Assembly (NCBI GenBank): GCA_934670025.1
Contig: CAKUOS010000001.1
Span: 124,001-188,000 of the forward strand
Length of the DNA stretch: 64,000 nt
Direction of reading: 5' to 3'
Origin: an uncultured Oscillospiraceae bacterium
Lineage (GTDB): Bacteria > Bacillota > Clostridia > Oscillospirales > Oscillospiraceae
The position numbers were made by a program, and so were the translations under genes. Positions 48,181-57,696 of the stretch are shown here, in pieces (the stretch's first letter is position 1; every line of letters begins with the position of its first letter). Under the pieces are notes generated by a model, which saw nothing but the letters and a program-made list of their open reading frames with translations, did no database searches and was not told the origin of the DNA.

Positions 48181-49395
48181 TCATTTCTTTTTCCGCGCCA
48201 GCCGGTACGTGCTTTGCAGCACCAGCAGACACGCGCCGAGCACCCCGCCGAACAGCGCATACGCCGGGGCGTAGCTCCCCGTCGCGTCAGCCACAACGCC
48301 CGGCACGAACGACATTGCCAGGCAGCCCGCGCCGTATGCGCTCTCAAACAGCCGCAGCGTCCTGTCATACGTCTCGTGCGTCGACAGATCCGACGCCCAG
48401 ATGGTCACGCCGACCGTGTTGAGCGACACGCCGAAGCCCAGACACGCTGCCGCCGCGTACATCCCCCACACGTTTTTCCCCGGCGCGAGCGTACACAGCG
48501 CGCACCCGCCGATCAGGATTCCGAACACGATCCGGTTCGCGCGATACGTGCCCATCCGGTCGCACAGCTCGCCGCACACGCATTTTCCCAGCATCAGCGC
48601 CAGCCCGCAGACCGACAGCGCGCTTGCCGCGCGCATCGCGTCCATCCCGGCCGTCACATACAGCGTCATCACGTGCGCGAAGCCTGTCGAGCAGATGCCG
48701 CTCACCAGCGCCACCGCCGTCACGAGCAGCGCCTGCCGCGCGCGGCTCATACGGATGCCGTGCAGCGCCTTTTCCTGCGGCGATTCGGCCGTCCCGCGTC
48801 CCACAGGCGCAAGCCCCGCCTCCTCCGGGTTGTTCCGGATGAGCAGCAGCGCTGCGGCCGCGCTCAGCGCGCAGAAACCCGCCGTCCACAAAAACCCGGC
48901 CTTCAATCCCTGCGTCTCGATGAGCTTCGTCAGCAGCGGCGACAGCGCCACCGTCGCCAATCCCGTGCCCGCCGCGCAGATGCCCAGCGCCAGCCCGCGG
49001 TGCGACCGGAACCAGCGGTGGATCAGGATCGACGCCGGGACCATCGATCCCAGCCCGCAGCTCAGACCCGCGGCCGCGCCGGCCGCGTAATACGCCGCGA
49101 GACTCCCCGCCGCCGCGAACATCACGAAGCTGACCGCCGCCAGCAGCGTTGACGCCGCGCAGCCCGCGCGATACCCGAGCTTTTTATAAAATCCGCCGAT
49201 CACGGCCATACTTGCCAGATAAAACGCCGACCGGATCGTGATAATGAGCGAGGTCTGCGTGTTGCTGAACCCGTTCTGCACCAGAATATACGGCTGCGCC
49301 GCCGAATACACGTTCATCACCACGCCGCCCGTCACCAGCAGCATCAGCGTACACCCTGCCGTGACTGCGATCGCCGCACGTCTGTTTTTCTCCAT
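48181..49395 (-). CDS. MFS transporter
   Basis: A 404-residue protein with 12 predicted membrane segments in two halves separated by a loop at about 190-205 (GRGTAESPQEKALHGIRMSRAR). FYKKLGYRAG and LCDRMGTYRANR are the loop 2-3 and 8-9 motifs of the major facilitator superfamily, and the general pattern resembles the oxalate/formate (OFA) or monocarboxylate group. Substrate unknown. The second ATG (49395) was chosen because GGAGGGG lies 9 nt before it while it abuts the first ATG. Confidence 0.88.
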   Translation of the reverse strand: MEKNRRAAIAVTAGCTLMLLVTGGVVMNVYSAAQPYILVQNGFSNTQTSLIITIRSAFYLASMAVIGGFYKKLGYRAGCAASTLLAAVSFVMFAAAGSLAAYYAAGAAAGLSCGLGSMVPASILIHRWFRSHRGLALGICAAGTGLATVALSPLLTKLIETQGLKAGFLWTAGFCALSAAAALLLIRNNPEEAGLAPVGRGTAESPQEKALHGIRMSRARQALLVTAVALVSGICSTGFAHVMTLYVTAGMDAMRAASALSVCGLALMLGKCVCGELCDRMGTYRANRIVFGILIGGCALCTLAPGKNVWGMYAAAACLGFGVSLNTVGVTIWASDLSTHETYDRTLRLFESAYGAGCLAMSFVPGVVADATGSYAPAYALFGGVLGACLLVLQSTYRLARKKK

Positions 49396-49444
49396 TCTCC
49401 GCATCCCCTCCGCCCTTCAGTATATCGGAGCAGCTGTCAAAAGT

Positions 49445-49491
49445 AAACAGAAAAACGCTCCGCAAGCCGCTGTTTGCAGCCTGCGGAGCGT
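49445..49491 (-). terminator. murA terminator
   Basis: On the minus strand a 10-bp stem ACGCTCCGCA / TGCGGAGCGT with a 17-nt loop is followed by TTTTCTGTTT, 12 nt after the murA stop codon. Confidence 0.85.
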
Positions 49492-49503
49492 ATAGTTTAC
49501 GAT

Positions 49504-50799
49504 TTAACCGGCGTCTTCAGACGCGGGAGCCGCCTCGAACGTCTCCACGCGGCGGATGCGCGCGCCGAGCGCCGTCAGCTTGCCGACGATGTCCTCATAG
49601 CCGCGCTCGATATAGTGCGCGTCCTCAATGAGCGTCACGCCGTCGGCACACATCGCCGCGATGACCATCGCCGCGCCCGCGCGCAGATCGCACGCGCGCA
49701 CCTCGCAGCCGTGCAGCTTCTGCACGCCGTCGATGATGGCGGTCTTGCCCTCGACCTGGATGTTTGCGCCCATGCGCCCGAGCTCCGCGGTGTAGCGGAA
49801 GCGGTTGTCATACACGCCCTCGGTCACGAGACTCGTGCCGACAGCCGTGGCCAGACAGACCGTGATCTGCGGCTGCATATCCGTCGGGAAGCCGGGATAG
49901 GGCATCGTCTTGACGTTCGCGCGGTGCAGCCGGTAGGCCGACTCCACGCGGATCGCGTCGTCGTATTCCGTCACGTCCGCGCCGATCTCGCGCAGCTTGG
50001 CCGTGATGCAGTCCAGATGCTTCGGGATGACGTTTTCGATCAGCACGTCGCCGCCCACGGCGGCCGCCGCGGCCATATACGTGCCGGCCTCGATCTGATC
50101 GGGGATGATGGTATAGCTGCCGCCGTGCAGCGCCTTGACGCCGCGGACCTTGATGACGTCGGTGCCCGCACCGGAGATCTGTGCGCCCATCGCGTTGAGG
50201 AAGTTCGCCAGATCGACGATATGCGGCTCCTTCGCGCAGTTTTCGATGACCGTCATGCCGCTGCACAGCACCGCCGCCAGCAGAATGTTCATCGTCGCGC
50301 CGACCGAGACGATATCGAGATAGACGTGTCCGCCGCGCAGACCGCCCTTCGGCGCGTCGGCGCAGACATAGCCGCCCGCCTGCTCGACCATGGCGCCCAT
50401 GGCCTCAAAGCCCTTGATGTGCTGGTCGATGGGCCGCACGCCGAAGTTGCAGCCGCCGGGCATCGCTACGTGCGCGTGGCCGAAGCGGCCCAGCTCCGCG
50501 CCGATGAGGTAATACGACGCGCGGATGCGGCGCACCAGCTCGATCGGCGCCGTCGCGTTGCGCGCGCGGGTGCAGTCGATCTCCAGCGTGTTGCGGCCGT
50601 AGCGGCGGATATCCGCGCCCATGTCGCGCAGGATCTCCAGCAGCAGCCGCACATCGGAGATATCGGGAACGTTTTCGACCCGGCACGGACCGGTGACGAG
50701 CAGGGTAGCCGGGAGGATGGCGACCGCCGCGTTCTTGGCTCCGGAGATGGTCACGGAACCGGAGAGCTTGGCGCCGCCCTGAACGATGTATTTGATCAA
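49504..50799 (-). CDS. murA: UDP-N-acetylglucosamine 1-carboxyvinyltransferase
   Basis: A 431-residue MurA catalysing the first committed step of peptidoglycan synthesis, transfer of enolpyruvate from PEP to UDP-GlcNAc. GGAKLSGSVTISGAKNAAVAILPATLL contains the invariant Lys/Asn; the mobile loop MPGGCNFGVRPIDQHIKGFEAMGA carries the catalytic cysteine, residue 117 by count, which is the fosfomycin target. TMPYPGFPTDMQPQ and RFRYTAELGRMGA are also conserved. Start TTG at 50797-50799, preceded by GAGGGAC. It has its own promoter just downstream of the wal operon, on the same strand. Confidence 0.96.
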   Translation of the reverse strand: MIKYIVQGGAKLSGSVTISGAKNAAVAILPATLLVTGPCRVENVPDISDVRLLLEILRDMGADIRRYGRNTLEIDCTRARNATAPIELVRRIRASYYLIGAELGRFGHAHVAMPGGCNFGVRPIDQHIKGFEAMGAMVEQAGGYVCADAPKGGLRGGHVYLDIVSVGATMNILLAAVLCSGMTVIENCAKEPHIVDLANFLNAMGAQISGAGTDVIKVRGVKALHGGSYTIIPDQIEAGTYMAAAAAVGGDVLIENVIPKHLDCITAKLREIGADVTEYDDAIRVESAYRLHRANVKTMPYPGFPTDMQPQITVCLATAVGTSLVTEGVYDNRFRYTAELGRMGANIQVEGKTAIIDGVQKLHGCEVRACDLRAGAAMVIAAMCADGVTLIEDAHYIERGYEDIVGKLTALGARIRRVETFEAAPASEDAG

Positions 50800-50891
50800 A
50801 ATAGAGTCCCTCTTTAAAAACCCAGGAGTTCTTCTGTTGTCAGTATGTCCTGTTGCCGCCCGAACCAGCCGAGCCAAATTCGGACTTGTAT

Positions 50892-50920
50892 AGCATAGCA
50901 CACCAGCACAGGAATGTAAA
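50892..50920 (-). promoter_or_regulatory. murA promoter
   Basis: On the minus strand TTTACA (50915-50920), 17-nt spacer, TATGCT (50892-50897). The leader to the TTG start is about 85 nt. Confidence 0.65.
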
Positions 50921-50960
50921 GGAAAAATGACAATTCAGAAACAGGATTCTTTAGATTTTC

Positions 50961-51794
50961 TTAAGAATTCGACGTGCTTCGCGCCGTCACCTCGCGCGTA
51001 ACGGCATTCACGCAGAAGCTGCCCGTGTCGGTCCGGACGATCCACACCGGCACGAACCGGATCCCGGAGGCCGCCGTGTCCGTCGGCTGATAGGCCTGCG
51101 AAAGTCCCGTGACGCTGCTGCCGACCCAGCCGAGCGCGTCGCGCTGCGAAAGCAGCTGCGTCAGCGCGTCGGCCGCGGAGATGCACGGCTGCTCCGACAC
51201 GCGCGTGATGGCCTCCGCGCCGGTGTAAAACGTACCGCGCACCGCCGTAAGGCAGCCATCCCGGTAGCAGAGCTCCAGCCCGCTTTCCAGAATTTCCACA
51301 CCGAGCAGGCTCTGCGCCGCGGTGAACACCACCGCGTCGTCCTCCTGCCGCCGCTGTAACGATCCCACGGCGAAGCCCATGCTCCGCAGCAGCTTGCGCG
51401 CGGCCTTTTCGGGGTTCCTGACCGAAGCCTGACCCGTCAGCGCCGCGTCAAAGCCGCCGCTGCGCGTCGTGTGCAGCGTCCCGGCCTCCGAGGCGTAGAC
51501 CGTCTCAAACCGGTCCTCGCCGCCGTCCGCGCGCACCTTCGTCCCGAGCAGCGCCTGCGCCGCCGTCTGCTGGCCCGTCTCCGACAGCTCCACGCTGTAG
51601 AGCGTCGCCTCCTGCGGCAGCTCGTCCAGCTCGATCGTCAGCGCATAGCCCGCGTAGAGTTCCTTGAGCTCCGCGAGCATCTGCCGCCGCTCGCGCGTCT
51701 GCGCCAGCCGGTTCGGGATGGCCACGGCCGACAGACACAGCGCGCACACCAGAAGCACCAGCAGGATCATTGTTTTCAGCCTTGACGTGCTCAT
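50961..51794 (-). CDS. yycI: YycI-like regulatory protein of the Wal system
   Basis: A 277-residue protein with one N-terminal membrane helix (LKTMILLVLLVCALCLSAVAI) and an extracytoplasmic domain with PepSY/YycI-like repeats (GVEILESGLELCYRDGCLTAVRGTFYTG, FVPVWIVRTDTGSFCVNAVTREV). YycI and YycH bind the sensor kinase WalK outside the membrane and adjust its activity. The start overlaps the end of the YycH gene (ATGA), and AAAAGGAGG precedes it. Sequence similarity is weak; the call leans on topology and gene order. Confidence 0.7.
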   Translation of the reverse strand: MSTSRLKTMILLVLLVCALCLSAVAIPNRLAQTRERRQMLAELKELYAGYALTIELDELPQEATLYSVELSETGQQTAAQALLGTKVRADGGEDRFETVYASEAGTLHTTRSGGFDAALTGQASVRNPEKAARKLLRSMGFAVGSLQRRQEDDAVVFTAAQSLLGVEILESGLELCYRDGCLTAVRGTFYTGAEAITRVSEQPCISAADALTQLLSQRDALGWVGSSVTGLSQAYQPTDTAASGIRFVPVWIVRTDTGSFCVNAVTREVTARSTSNS

Positions 51795-53083
51795 GACGCG
51801 GCCTCCTTTTCTTCCGTGCGCCAGCCGATCTGCAATCCGCCCGCGCCGTCCTCCGCGTACAGCAGCCGCAGCGCGCTCCCGCGCTCCAGACAGGCTGCGG
51901 CCTGCGCCGCGGGCAGCAGCGCCGCCGCCTGCGTCTGCAAGGTATACGTGCGGCAGAGGATGGACACGAAGACGATCTGATTCCCGGAGAAGCGGATCTC
52001 GATGCCGCCCTGCTGCGGCGCGACCTCGACGCCCGCGAGATAATACCCGAAGGTGCACACCGCCGTGTCGCCGTCCGTCTCATACCGCTGCAAATAGACG
52101 CGCGCATCGCCCCAGCTGCCGCCGGTCAGGCGCGTCAGCAGCCGCCGCGCGGCCTCGATGCGGTCGGCCGCGCCCGTCGACGCGCTGGAAAACTGCGCGT
52201 CTTGCTGCGACAGCTGCAAGGTGATCTGTCCCTGCGCGCTCACGCGCAGACTCAGCCCCGTCTCCGTAAAGGACGTCGTGCCGTCGTTGTCGACGTAGCG
52301 CGCGTCGCCGTAGGGGTTGATGCCGATCTGCGTGGCCAGCGCCGAAATGAACCGCGCGTCGCAGGGGTTGGCGCTCCCGCCCGTAAAGACGGGCGTATCC
52401 GCCGGCACGAGCGACCGCGCATCCACCCGCGCATAGAGCGCCTCGTCGCCCTCAAATGCGAAGAAGCTCCCGTCCGGGACCGCCGTCAGCAGCTGCGCGG
52501 CCAGCGTCTGAGAAGGCAGCGCCGTCGCCGCCTTCTGATACTGCGCGCCGCCCAGATACAGCGTCACTGTCTCGTCTTCGGCCGCCAGCACGTACCACTG
52601 CGCGTCCCGGCCCTCCGGAGCCTGGACCGACAGCCACGCGCCGACGACCTCCGGAGCCAGCGCCCCGGGGAAGCAGAACGCCGCACCGTGCCCGGCCAGC
52701 GCCTGCAAAAATTCTGTCTGCGTGCAGTCCTGCGGCGCTTCGGCGCTTTCGAGCGCCTGCGCCAGCAGCCCGCCGTACTGGCTGTAGAGCGTGTCGAGCG
52801 CGGAGAAATCATACTGCGCGCTCTGCCGCCCGGCTTCGGTGCTCAGCGTGATGGCGATGGGCTGCGCCGCGCCGGTGACGGCGGCCTCCGCCGGCGGCGC
52901 GGTGTAGGTCAGCTCGGCCTCGTTCAGGCCGAACAGCCCCGCGAACGGACGCAGCGCGCCGGCCAGCCACTGCGTCTCGGTCAATGTTTTCTTCGGCAGG
53001 CACATGACGGCAAGGATAAGATTGACCAGCACGAGCAGAACGATCCATACGTCTTTGATGGCTTCGATGAGCTTGCGTTTCAT
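51791..53083 (-). CDS. yycH: YycH-like regulatory protein of the Wal system
   Basis: A 430-residue protein with a single N-terminal membrane helix (VWIVLLVLVNLILAVMCL) and a large outer domain (about 30-430) of the kind seen in YycH. It sits directly after walK and before the YycI-like gene, the order conserved in Firmicutes. GAAAGGAGG precedes ATG 53083. It probably restrains or tunes WalK together with YycI. The extracytoplasmic sequence is divergent and identification rests on context plus topology. Confidence 0.72.
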   Translation of the reverse strand: MKRKLIEAIKDVWIVLLVLVNLILAVMCLPKKTLTETQWLAGALRPFAGLFGLNEAELTYTAPPAEAAVTGAAQPIAITLSTEAGRQSAQYDFSALDTLYSQYGGLLAQALESAEAPQDCTQTEFLQALAGHGAAFCFPGALAPEVVGAWLSVQAPEGRDAQWYVLAAEDETVTLYLGGAQYQKAATALPSQTLAAQLLTAVPDGSFFAFEGDEALYARVDARSLVPADTPVFTGGSANPCDARFISALATQIGINPYGDARYVDNDGTTSFTETGLSLRVSAQGQITLQLSQQDAQFSSASTGAADRIEAARRLLTRLTGGSWGDARVYLQRYETDGDTAVCTFGYYLAGVEVAPQQGGIEIRFSGNQIVFVSILCRTYTLQTQAAALLPAAQAAACLERGSALRLLYAEDGAGGLQIGWRTEEKEAAS

Positions 53084-53212
53084 GCTGCCGCCTCCTTTCG
53101 GGTGTCGGAAAATGCGCGATAATTTGCGTTTTTTGCGCGTTTTTGCACGATCATTCGCTGTTTTTGCAGGTTTTTGCACAGCATATTTTGCAATATTTCG
53201 CTCAAAATATGG

Positions 53213-54964
53213 TCAGTGCTGCGCTTCGGCGGCCGGCATCGTGATCGTCACGGTGCTGCCCTTGCCGTATTCGGACGCAATTTCGATGTGTCCTTTGTGC
53301 TGGTTCAGGATCTCCTGCGCGATGGAAAGGCCCAGGCCCGTGCCGCCCGATTCGCGCGAACGCGCCTTATCCACGCGGTAGAAGCGGTCGAACAGGCGCG
53401 GCAGATCCTTTTCCGGGATGCCGATGCCGTTATCCCTGACGCGGACGAAGACGTTCGGGCCGCTCGTGCCGACGGTCAGGTCGATCCTGCCGCCGTCGGG
53501 CGTGTATTTGACCGCGTTGGAGACGATGTTCGTGATGACCTGCTCGATGCGCTCGCGGTCGCCGTTGACATCGGGGATCTCGCCCTCGCAGGTGAGGGTC
53601 ATGGTGTGGTGGTGGTTCTGCTCGGCGTTGAGCTTCGCCGCGTCGTAGACGTTCTGCACGGCCTTTAAGAACGGGAAGCGGGAGATGTTCATCTCCATCT
53701 TGCCGTAGTCGATCTTGCTGAGCGTGAGAAGGTCCTGCACGATGCGCGTCATGCGGTCCGTCTCGCTGATGATGACGTTCATGAAGTTCGATTTCAGCTC
53801 CGGAGGCAGCTCGTCGCCGGTCTCGACGATCGTCTCGGCGTAGGATTTGATGTTCGTCAGCGGCGTGCGCAGCTCGTGCGAGACGTTGGCGACAAATTCG
53901 CGCTTGAGCTGTTCACTGCGGCGCTGCTCGGTCACGTCGTGGATGACGACGAGCACGCCGCCCTGCGTATGATCCGACGAGAACGGGGCCATAAACAGCT
54001 CCAGCTCGCGTTCGCCGGCGGTCTTCTGCGTCTCGATGTACTGCGGCCGGCGGAGCGTCAGGAGCGTGTCGAGTTCGGCCTCCTTTGAGAAGATCTCGTC
54101 GAACGTCGTCTGCTGCGACAGGTTCTGCGCCAGCATCTGCGTGGCCGCGGGGTTATAGTGGATGAGCTGCCCGGCGGCATTGAAGGCGACGACGCCGTCG
54201 GTCATGTGCAGAAACAGCGTCGAGAGCTTGTTGCGCTCGTTCTCGGCCTCGGAGATGGTGTCCTGAAGCACCTTGGCCATGTGGTTGAAGTTTTTCGTCA
54301 GGTCGCCGATCTCGTCCTGGCTGTCGACCGTGACGCGCTGGGCAAAGTCGCCCGCGGCGACGCGCTTGGTGCCGACGGTAAGCGCGCGGATGGGCGTGAT
54401 GAGGATCTGCGACAGAAGGAACGCCAGAATGACGCAGATGACAAGGCCCAGCGCCAGCGCGCGCAGGATGATGACGAGCAGCTCGCCCGTCAGCGCGTCG
54501 ACCGTGACGCGGTTGTCGAGGATATAGGCGATATACGCCGTCTGTCCGTCCGATACCGGGACGGCCAGATCCATGTAGTTGTTCGTGACGGCGCTGTTCT
54601 GGCCGACCGCGCCGTTCATCGCCGTGAGGATATTCTGTGTCATGGTGACGCTCTGGCGCTGGTCGGAGCCGTCGAGCACCGCGCCCGCCGTGTCCAGAAT
54701 GTACACGTTGCGCCCGGAAATGTCGATGCCGAGCCCGGCCTGCGCCATCAGAAGCGCCTTCATCTGCGCCGGGGCGTTATCCTCGGCGGCAAGCGTTTGC
54801 AGACGGACGATGAACTCCGGGGTGAAGGTGTCCTCCATCTGTTCATAAAACTGCGAGACATAGAAGTTGCCGACGCCGCTCATCAGAAACGCGCCGGTGG
54901 TCAGCATCAGGGCCAGAATGAGGATGACCATGATCATGACCATCTTCATGCGCAAGGACCGCAT
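53213..54964 (-). CDS. walK: Sensor histidine kinase WalK
   Basis: A 583-residue membrane kinase. Transmembrane helix 1 is about 8-28, the extracytoplasmic sensor 29-160, helix 2 about 162-185, HAMP 186-240 (TPIRALTVGTKRVAAGDFAQRV), PAS 245-350 (LFLHMTDGVVAFNAAGQLIHYNPAA), HisKA with SHELRTPLTNIKSYAE (phosphoacceptor His363 by count), and HATPase_c with N box NIVSNAVKYTPDGG, DNGIGIPEKDLPRLFDRFYR and GGTGLGLSIA. WalK controls cell-wall turnover genes through WalR. AAAGGAGG precedes the ATG; it follows walR by 33 nt. Confidence 0.94.
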   Translation of the reverse strand: MRSLRMKMVMIMVILILALMLTTGAFLMSGVGNFYVSQFYEQMEDTFTPEFIVRLQTLAAEDNAPAQMKALLMAQAGLGIDISGRNVYILDTAGAVLDGSDQRQSVTMTQNILTAMNGAVGQNSAVTNNYMDLAVPVSDGQTAYIAYILDNRVTVDALTGELLVIILRALALGLVICVILAFLLSQILITPIRALTVGTKRVAAGDFAQRVTVDSQDEIGDLTKNFNHMAKVLQDTISEAENERNKLSTLFLHMTDGVVAFNAAGQLIHYNPAATQMLAQNLSQQTTFDEIFSKEAELDTLLTLRRPQYIETQKTAGERELELFMAPFSSDHTQGGVLVVIHDVTEQRRSEQLKREFVANVSHELRTPLTNIKSYAETIVETGDELPPELKSNFMNVIISETDRMTRIVQDLLTLSKIDYGKMEMNISRFPFLKAVQNVYDAAKLNAEQNHHHTMTLTCEGEIPDVNGDRERIEQVITNIVSNAVKYTPDGGRIDLTVGTSGPNVFVRVRDNGIGIPEKDLPRLFDRFYRVDKARSRESGGTGLGLSIAQEILNQHKGHIEIASEYGKGSTVTITMPAAEAQH

Positions 54965-54997
54965 GGCAGGAGCCTCCTTTCCGCGTGATTTGGGCCG

Positions 54998-55699
54998 TTA
55001 CCCGGCGAAGTAATAGCCGACGCCGCGGCGCGTGAGGATATACTGCGGCTTGCCGGGGTCGTCCTCGATCTTTTCGCGCAGACGGCGGACCGTCACGTCG
55101 ACGGTGCGCATATCGCCGTAATAGTCGTAATTCCAGACGCGCTGCATGAGATCCTCGCGGGAGAAGACCTTGCCGCGCTCGCGGATGAGGTAGGAAAGAA
55201 GGTCGTATTCCTTCTGCGTGAGATCGACGGGCGCGCCGTTTTTCGTGACCTGATACGTCTCGAGATCCAGACGCAGACCGCCGGCCTCGACGGCGTTCGC
55301 CGCCTGCGCCGGCTGCGCGGGCGCGTAGTCCATGCTGCGGCGGCGGATGTTCGCCTTGACGCGCGCCATGAGCTCCTTCATGGAAAATGGCTTTGTCATA
55401 TAGTCGTCCGCGCCCGTCTCGAGCCCGAAGACCTTATCCATTTCCTCTTCACGCGCGGTGAGCATGATGATGGGCGTGGTGCGCTTTTCCGCGCGCAGCG
55501 TCTTGCAGATGTCGAAGCCGTTCATCTTCGGCAGCATCACGTCGAGCAGGATGAGATCGGGGTCGGCGGTCTGCGCGAGCTGGAGGCCCGTTTCGCCGTC
55601 GAGCGCCTCGAGCGTGTCATAGCCCTCGCGCTTGAGGTTGAATTTCAGAATTTCCACGATCGCGCGTTCATCCTCGACGATCAGGACGGTCTTTGCCAT
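54998..55699 (-). CDS. walR: Response regulator WalR (OmpR/PhoB family)
   Basis: A 233-residue regulator. The receiver domain has the acidic pair in IVEDERAI, phospho-acceptor Asp53 in LILLDVMLP, the Thr in IIMLTAREE and the Lys in YMTKPFS. The C-terminal winged helix is of the OmpR type (LTQKEYDLLSYLIRERGKVFSREDLMQRVWNYDYYGDMRTVDVTVRRLREKIEDDPGKPQYILTRRGVGYYF). The YDYYGDMRTVDVTVRRLREKIED stretch is typical of WalR/YycF. It binds direct repeats upstream of autolysin genes in other Firmicutes. Confidence 0.95.
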   Translation of the reverse strand: MAKTVLIVEDERAIVEILKFNLKREGYDTLEALDGETGLQLAQTADPDLILLDVMLPKMNGFDICKTLRAEKRTTPIIMLTAREEEMDKVFGLETGADDYMTKPFSMKELMARVKANIRRRSMDYAPAQPAQAANAVEAGGLRLDLETYQVTKNGAPVDLTQKEYDLLSYLIRERGKVFSREDLMQRVWNYDYYGDMRTVDVTVRRLREKIEDDPGKPQYILTRRGVGYYFAG

Positions 55700-55711
55700 G
55701 ATGCATCCTCC

Positions 55712-57049
55712 TTAAAGCGGGCGCCGCAGCGCCTTGGGATAGTGATTTTTGAGCTGACGGCCGTCGCCCTTGGCCCAGCCAATGGACAGTCCGTCCGTCT
55801 GTATGAGCGTCCAGCCGCGCGTCTCGCCCGGCAGGACCTCGCCCGCAAGATAGCGGGCAAGCTGCGGGTCGGCTTCGGCAAACGAGACGCTGCTTTTGAG
55901 CGTTGGCAGCCATAAGGCCCAGGCGTGGGCCGGTTCAAAACGGTTTTTGAGGCACTCGCCAAGCTCGAGTCCCGCGCGCAGCACGCGCAGGCCCCGGAGG
56001 TGCGGCAGCTCATCCGGGACAAGGTAGACGTGCGAGCCGAAGAGGACCGGGTAGCCCGGCGGCAGCTGCGCATCCGTCTCACGGCAGAAGGAAGCCAGCT
56101 CCGCAGGCAGTTTTGCCGCCGGTTCGGGCGCAGAAGCCGCGCCGGGCGCGTCGCCGCCGCGCTGCAGGACGGCGGCGTAATGGCCCTCGCCGGGGAGCTT
56201 GTGCGGCCAGAGGCGGAACGTCCTTTCAAGCCCCGGCGCAGGATCGGCGATCCAGTCCGGACGGCCGGGTGAAAACCACGGCGCGGAGACTTCCGCGACG
56301 GAAAAGTCCGGGTGCGCGTGTAAAAACGATGCAATGACGCCCTCATTCTCAATCGGCGAGAACGTACACGTCGAGTAGACGAGGCGGCCGCCCGGGCGCA
56401 GCATTTCGGCGGCGGAGGCGAGAATTTCCTGCTGCCGCGCGGCGCAGATGGCGTTCGTGTCCTCCGTCCAGTCGGCGACGGCAGCAGCCTCTTTGCGGAA
56501 CATTCCTTCACCGGAGCACGGCGCGTCGACAAGGATGCGGTCAAAAAAGCCCGCGAAGCGCGCCGCGAGGCGCGCCGGGTGCTCGTTCAGGACGAGGGCG
56601 TTCGGGACGCCGAGGCGCTCGATATTCCCGGAGAGGATCTTCGCGCGCTTGGGGTTTATTTCATTGCAGACGAGAAGGCCGCGGCCTTGCAGCTTGCCCG
56701 CAAGCTGGGTCGATTTTCCGCCCGGCGCGGCGCACAGATCGAGCACGCGCATCCCCGGGCGCACGTCCAGAAGCTCCGCCGGGGCCATGGCGCTGGGCTC
56801 CTGCAAATAATACAGGCCCGCGGCATGATACGGCGAGAGGCCCGGCCGGGACGCCGCATCGTAGAAATACCCCGTCGGGCACCAGGGCACCGGCGTCAGG
56901 GAAAAGCGGGAAAGATCGCAGGCGGGCGCGAGACTCAGGGGGTTTTTACGCAGGCCGGTACACAATGGGCGATCAAACGAAGCGGCAAACGCATCGTATT
57001 CGCATCCAAGCAGCGCGCGCATCCGCGCGGTAAAGCCGTCAGGCAGCAT
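55712..57049 (-). CDS. rRNA (cytosine-C5)-methyltransferase, RsmF/YebU-like
   Basis: A 445-residue NOL1/NOP2/Sun-family enzyme. MRVLDLCAAPGGKSTQLA is the SAM-binding motif I, ILVDAPCSGEGMFRK contains the first catalytic cysteine and LVYSTCTFSPIENEGVI the second. The C-terminal 150 residues resemble the RsmF accessory (PUA-like) part (GYPVLFGSHVYLVPDELP, GWTLIQTDGLSIGWAKGDGRQLKNHYPKALRR). It methylates cytosines in 16S rRNA. AAGGAGGCG precedes the ATG, and TATAAT with a weak -35 lies about 50 nt upstream. walR starts 12 nt after its end, so it heads the wal operon. Confidence 0.92.
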   Translation of the reverse strand: MLPDGFTARMRALLGCEYDAFAASFDRPLCTGLRKNPLSLAPACDLSRFSLTPVPWCPTGYFYDAASRPGLSPYHAAGLYYLQEPSAMAPAELLDVRPGMRVLDLCAAPGGKSTQLAGKLQGRGLLVCNEINPKRAKILSGNIERLGVPNALVLNEHPARLAARFAGFFDRILVDAPCSGEGMFRKEAAAVADWTEDTNAICAARQQEILASAAEMLRPGGRLVYSTCTFSPIENEGVIASFLHAHPDFSVAEVSAPWFSPGRPDWIADPAPGLERTFRLWPHKLPGEGHYAAVLQRGGDAPGAASAPEPAAKLPAELASFCRETDAQLPPGYPVLFGSHVYLVPDELPHLRGLRVLRAGLELGECLKNRFEPAHAWALWLPTLKSSVSFAEADPQLARYLAGEVLPGETRGWTLIQTDGLSIGWAKGDGRQLKNHYPKALRRPL

Positions 57050-57109
57050 CGGCAGGCGCCTCCTTCCCCAGTTTAAGCATAGATAGTTGTATTATATTGC
57101 ATTTGGAGC

Positions 57110-57148
57110 AAAAAAGGAAGAGGCCCGCCGCAAAAATGCGGCGGGCCT
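57110..57148 (-). terminator. mscL terminator
   Basis: On the minus strand a 12-bp perfect stem AGGCCCGCCGCA / TGCGGCGGGCCT with an A/T loop, followed by CTTCCTTTTTT, 14 nt after the mscL stop. Confidence 0.9.
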
Positions 57149-57162
57149 TGTGATGTACAATC

Positions 57163-57594
57163 TTACTTGTTTTTCAGCAGGTCGCGGATCTCGGTGAGCA
57201 GGAGCTCTTCCTTCGTGGGCTCGGGAGCCTTCGCGGGTTCGGGCTCGGCGGGTTTTTCGAGCTTCGCCTTGGCGGTGTTCATCGCCTTGACGACGAGGAA
57301 GACCACAAACGCGATGAGCAGGAAGTCGATGATCGTCGTCAGGAACGTGCCGAGGCCGAGGACGACGGCCTCGGTCACGACGGTCTCGCCCTCCATGACG
57401 GCGGGTTTGAGCGTGACGTTGAGCGTCGACAGGTCGACGCCGCCGACGAGGCAGCCGATGAGCGGCATGATGATATCCGCGACGAGGCTGGCGCTGATCT
57501 TGCCGAAAGCCGTGGCGATGACGACGCCGATGGCCATATCCATGACGTTGCCGCGGGAAATGAAGGTCTTGAATTCGTTCAGGAATTTTTTCAT
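57163..57594 (-). CDS. mscL: Large-conductance mechanosensitive channel
   Basis: A 143-residue MscL, the emergency valve opened by membrane tension under hypo-osmotic shock. [40 protein letters not shown] covers the N-terminal helix and pore-lining TM1; [23 protein letters not shown] is TM2. The C-terminal helix [16 protein letters not shown] forms the cytoplasmic bundle, after a Pro/Ala/Glu linker longer than in many homologues. It forms a homopentamer. It lies downstream of serS, separated by a hairpin repeat. Confidence 0.96.
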   Translation of the reverse strand: MKKFLNEFKTFISRGNVMDMAIGVVIATAFGKISASLVADIIMPLIGCLVGGVDLSTLNVTLKPAVMEGETVVTEAVVLGLGTFLTTIIDFLLIAFVVFLVVKAMNTAKAKLEKPAEPEPAKAPEPTKEELLLTEIRDLLKNK

Positions 57595-57638
57595 GGCGGA
57601 TTCCTCTCTTTTTCTGGTGTGCGGGGAAGGAAAGGGTC

Positions 57639-57682
57639 GACCTCTCCGGCCCTTCGGGCCACCTCCCCTTCACAAGGGGAGG
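57639..57682. repeat. Dispersed hairpin repeat related to the 4454 element
   Basis: GACCTCTC, the hairpin GGCCCTTCGGGCC and the hairpin CCTCCCCTTCACAAGGGG-AGG occur in the same order as inside the element at 4488-4579. It is in the short gap between serS and mscL. Confidence 0.7.
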
Positions 57683-57696
57683 CTTTCTGCGGGAGA